The notes under the pieces are model-generated. The model was not told the origin of the DNA. It saw nothing but the letters and a program-made list of their open reading frames with translations, and searched no databases. From an uncultured Muribaculum sp. (GTDB taxonomy: Bacteria; Bacteroidota; Bacteroidia; Bacteroidales; Muribaculaceae), in assembly GCA_910589555.1 (NCBI GenBank), contig CAJUTE010000038.1:1-25189 (forward strand): a DNA stretch of 25,189 nucleotides, in the 5' to 3' direction. Position 1 is the first letter of the stretch, and each line of letters begins with the position of its first letter. Of this stretch, positions 24,175 to 25,189 are shown piece by piece. A program made the translations under genes and the position numbers.

Positions 24175-24555
24175 TCAACACCCGATTATGCGGCGAAGAG
24201 CATCAATCTGAGCATTCCACAATTCACAAGATTCTTCACGGTCATCCTCATCAGAAAAATCGGTGATGGTGAGCAATGTCTCATCGGTCAACTCATTGAC
24301 CGATATTTTCATTTCAAAATAGCTCCGTGACTCATCATCATCCCAGCGGAATCGTATCGACACCTCATTCCTGACGCCAAGCAGCATCGCCGATTGCTCC
24401 TGGCCATTCCACGAAAAGAAATATCGCTTTCCTTCCACACGCACACTGTCGGCAAACCACTGCTCAAGGCTTCTCGCCGACGAGATATAACTCCACAAAA
24501 GCGCCACAGGCACACTTTTCATGGGATATTCAATCTGAAACTTCTCTTTTTTCAT
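24175..24555 (-). CDS. START-like domain protein
   Basis: 126 residues from the ATG at 24555, beginning MKKEKFQIEYPMKS and followed by SVPVALLWSYISSARSLEQW, the N-terminal strand-helix pattern of the START/SRPBCC-like domain. Beta strands then alternate (YFFSWNG, EVSIRFRWDD, YFEMKISV, TLLTITDF), with a long C-terminal helix (CELWNAQIDALRRIIG), i.e. a helix-grip fold that can hold a hydrophobic ligand. It is typical of Bacteroidetes proteins annotated only as START-like. The frame extends upstream to a GTG at 24609, but the domain starts at 24555. Ligand and role unknown. Confidence 0.8.
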   Translation of the reverse strand: MKKEKFQIEYPMKSVPVALLWSYISSARSLEQWFADSVRVEGKRYFFSWNGQEQSAMLLGVRNEVSIRFRWDDDESRSYFEMKISVNELTDETLLTITDFSDEDDREESCELWNAQIDALRRIIGC

Positions 24556-24626
24556 AACACTTGAATATCTTAATATTGATTCATATCGCGAATTAAACAT
24601 AATTATCACACACCGCCAAATAAAAA

Positions 24627-24657
24627 TTTGATGATATGATTATTTTCTGTATATTTG
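24627..24657 (+). promoter_or_regulatory. Promoter of the aldolase gene
   Basis: TTTG (24627-24630) and TATATTTG (24650-24657) are perfect -33 and -7 elements with a 19-nt spacer. The leader to the ATG at 24745 is about 80 nt and contains a small CCTTT/AAAGG hairpin. Confidence 0.8.
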
Positions 24658-24744
24658 CAATTCAATAAACTCTATTCCCTTTAATAAAAAGGTGACTAAA
24701 GTGGTTGACATTTTATAGATTTATTACTAATAATACTAAAATTC

Positions 24745-25189
24745 ATGGTAAGTTACAAAGAACTTGGCTTGGTGAACACCCGCGAAATGTTTGCCAAAGC
24801 AATTAAAGGAGGCTATGCAGTTCCTGCATTCAATTTCAACAACATGGAACAGCTTCAGGCTATCATCAAAGCCGCTGCTGAGGACCGCTCGCCCGTTATA
24901 CTGCAAGTGTCAAAAGGCGCACGTAACTACGCTAACCCCATCCTTCTCCGCTACATGGCACAAGGCGCTGTTGAATACGCCAAGAGCCTCGGCTGGGAAA
25001 ATCCTCAAATCTGCTTGCACCTCGACCATGGTGACAGCTACGAACTTTGCAAAGACTGCATCGATCACGGCTTCTCATCAGTGATGATCGACGGCTCACA
25101 CCTTCCCTACGAAGAGAATGTGGCTCTTACAAAGAAAGTTGTGGAATACGCTCATCAGTTTGACGTAACCGTAGAAGGTGAGCTCGGTG
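24745..25189 (+). CDS. fba: Class II fructose-bisphosphate aldolase, 5' part
   Basis: The first 148 codons of a zinc-dependent aldolase that cleaves fructose 1,6-bisphosphate to DHAP and glyceraldehyde 3-phosphate in glycolysis. The frame is open to the window end. Visible motifs: YAVPAFNFNNMEQ (24-36), the active-site CLHLDHGDSYE with Asp94 and zinc-ligand His95, SVMIDGSHLPYEEN (112-125) and VEGELG (143-148) with the zinc-site Glu. These are standard for the class II family. Strong canonical promoter upstream fits a highly expressed housekeeping gene. Confidence 0.95.
   Translation, partial: MVSYKELGLVNTREMFAKAIKGGYAVPAFNFNNMEQLQAIIKAAAEDRSPVILQVSKGARNYANPILLRYMAQGAVEYAKSLGWENPQICLHLDHGDSYELCKDCIDHGFSSVMIDGSHLPYEENVALTKKVVEYAHQFDVTVEGELG

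Overview
The window looks like a chromosomal segment of a gut-type Bacteroidales, plausibly Muribaculaceae-like. The evidence is a SusC/SusD pair, lipoproteins with an acidic stretch right after the lipid cysteine, Bacteroidetes promoters (-33 TTTG, -7 TAnnTTTG) before several genes, and almost no Shine-Dalgarno sequences. The family-level guess is inference from protein style only.

Layout. 1-780 has no credible large gene: a terminator from an upstream gene, GC-rich palindromes, a short direct repeat, and a cluster of REP-like hairpins. A 31-codon ORF (808-903, -) precedes a strong hairpin. From 4702 down to 1082 on the minus strand lies one apparent operon: a small acidic protein, agmatine deiminase (aguA), N-carbamoylputrescine amidase (aguB), an NfeD-like protein and an SPFH/stomatin protein. 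It couples putrescine synthesis from agmatine to a membrane-microdomain pair. trmN6 (-) and engB (+) diverge at about 5.6 kb. engB is followed by a long RSH (RelA/SpoT) enzyme whose hydrolase catalytic residues are lost, then by an overlapping lipoprotein gene. A bidirectional terminator separates these from a convergent GH28 pectinase-like gene, which is divergent from a cation diffusion facilitator.

22823 down to 11844 (-) is a SusC/SusD nutrient-uptake locus: SusC, SusD, a small surface lipoprotein, a periplasmic M16 zinc protease, a large lipoprotein with a repetitive beta-rich body, and, after a terminator-like hairpin, a secreted calcineurin-like phosphoesterase. It has no glycoside hydrolase but does have a protease, which suggests peptide rather than glycan uptake. 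No adjacent regulator (sigma/anti-sigma or hybrid two-component) is visible.

23.2-25.2 kb is mostly housekeeping: rplS with a canonical promoter and terminator, two small membrane proteins (one of only 36 residues), a START-like domain protein, and the first 148 codons of a class II fructose-bisphosphate aldolase running off the end.

I found no rRNA, tRNA, CRISPR array, transposase or phage gene. The best candidates for new biology are the SusCD-M16 locus, the REP-like hairpins whose stems vary in a compensatory way, the two very small ORFs, and the polyamine/SPFH operon.
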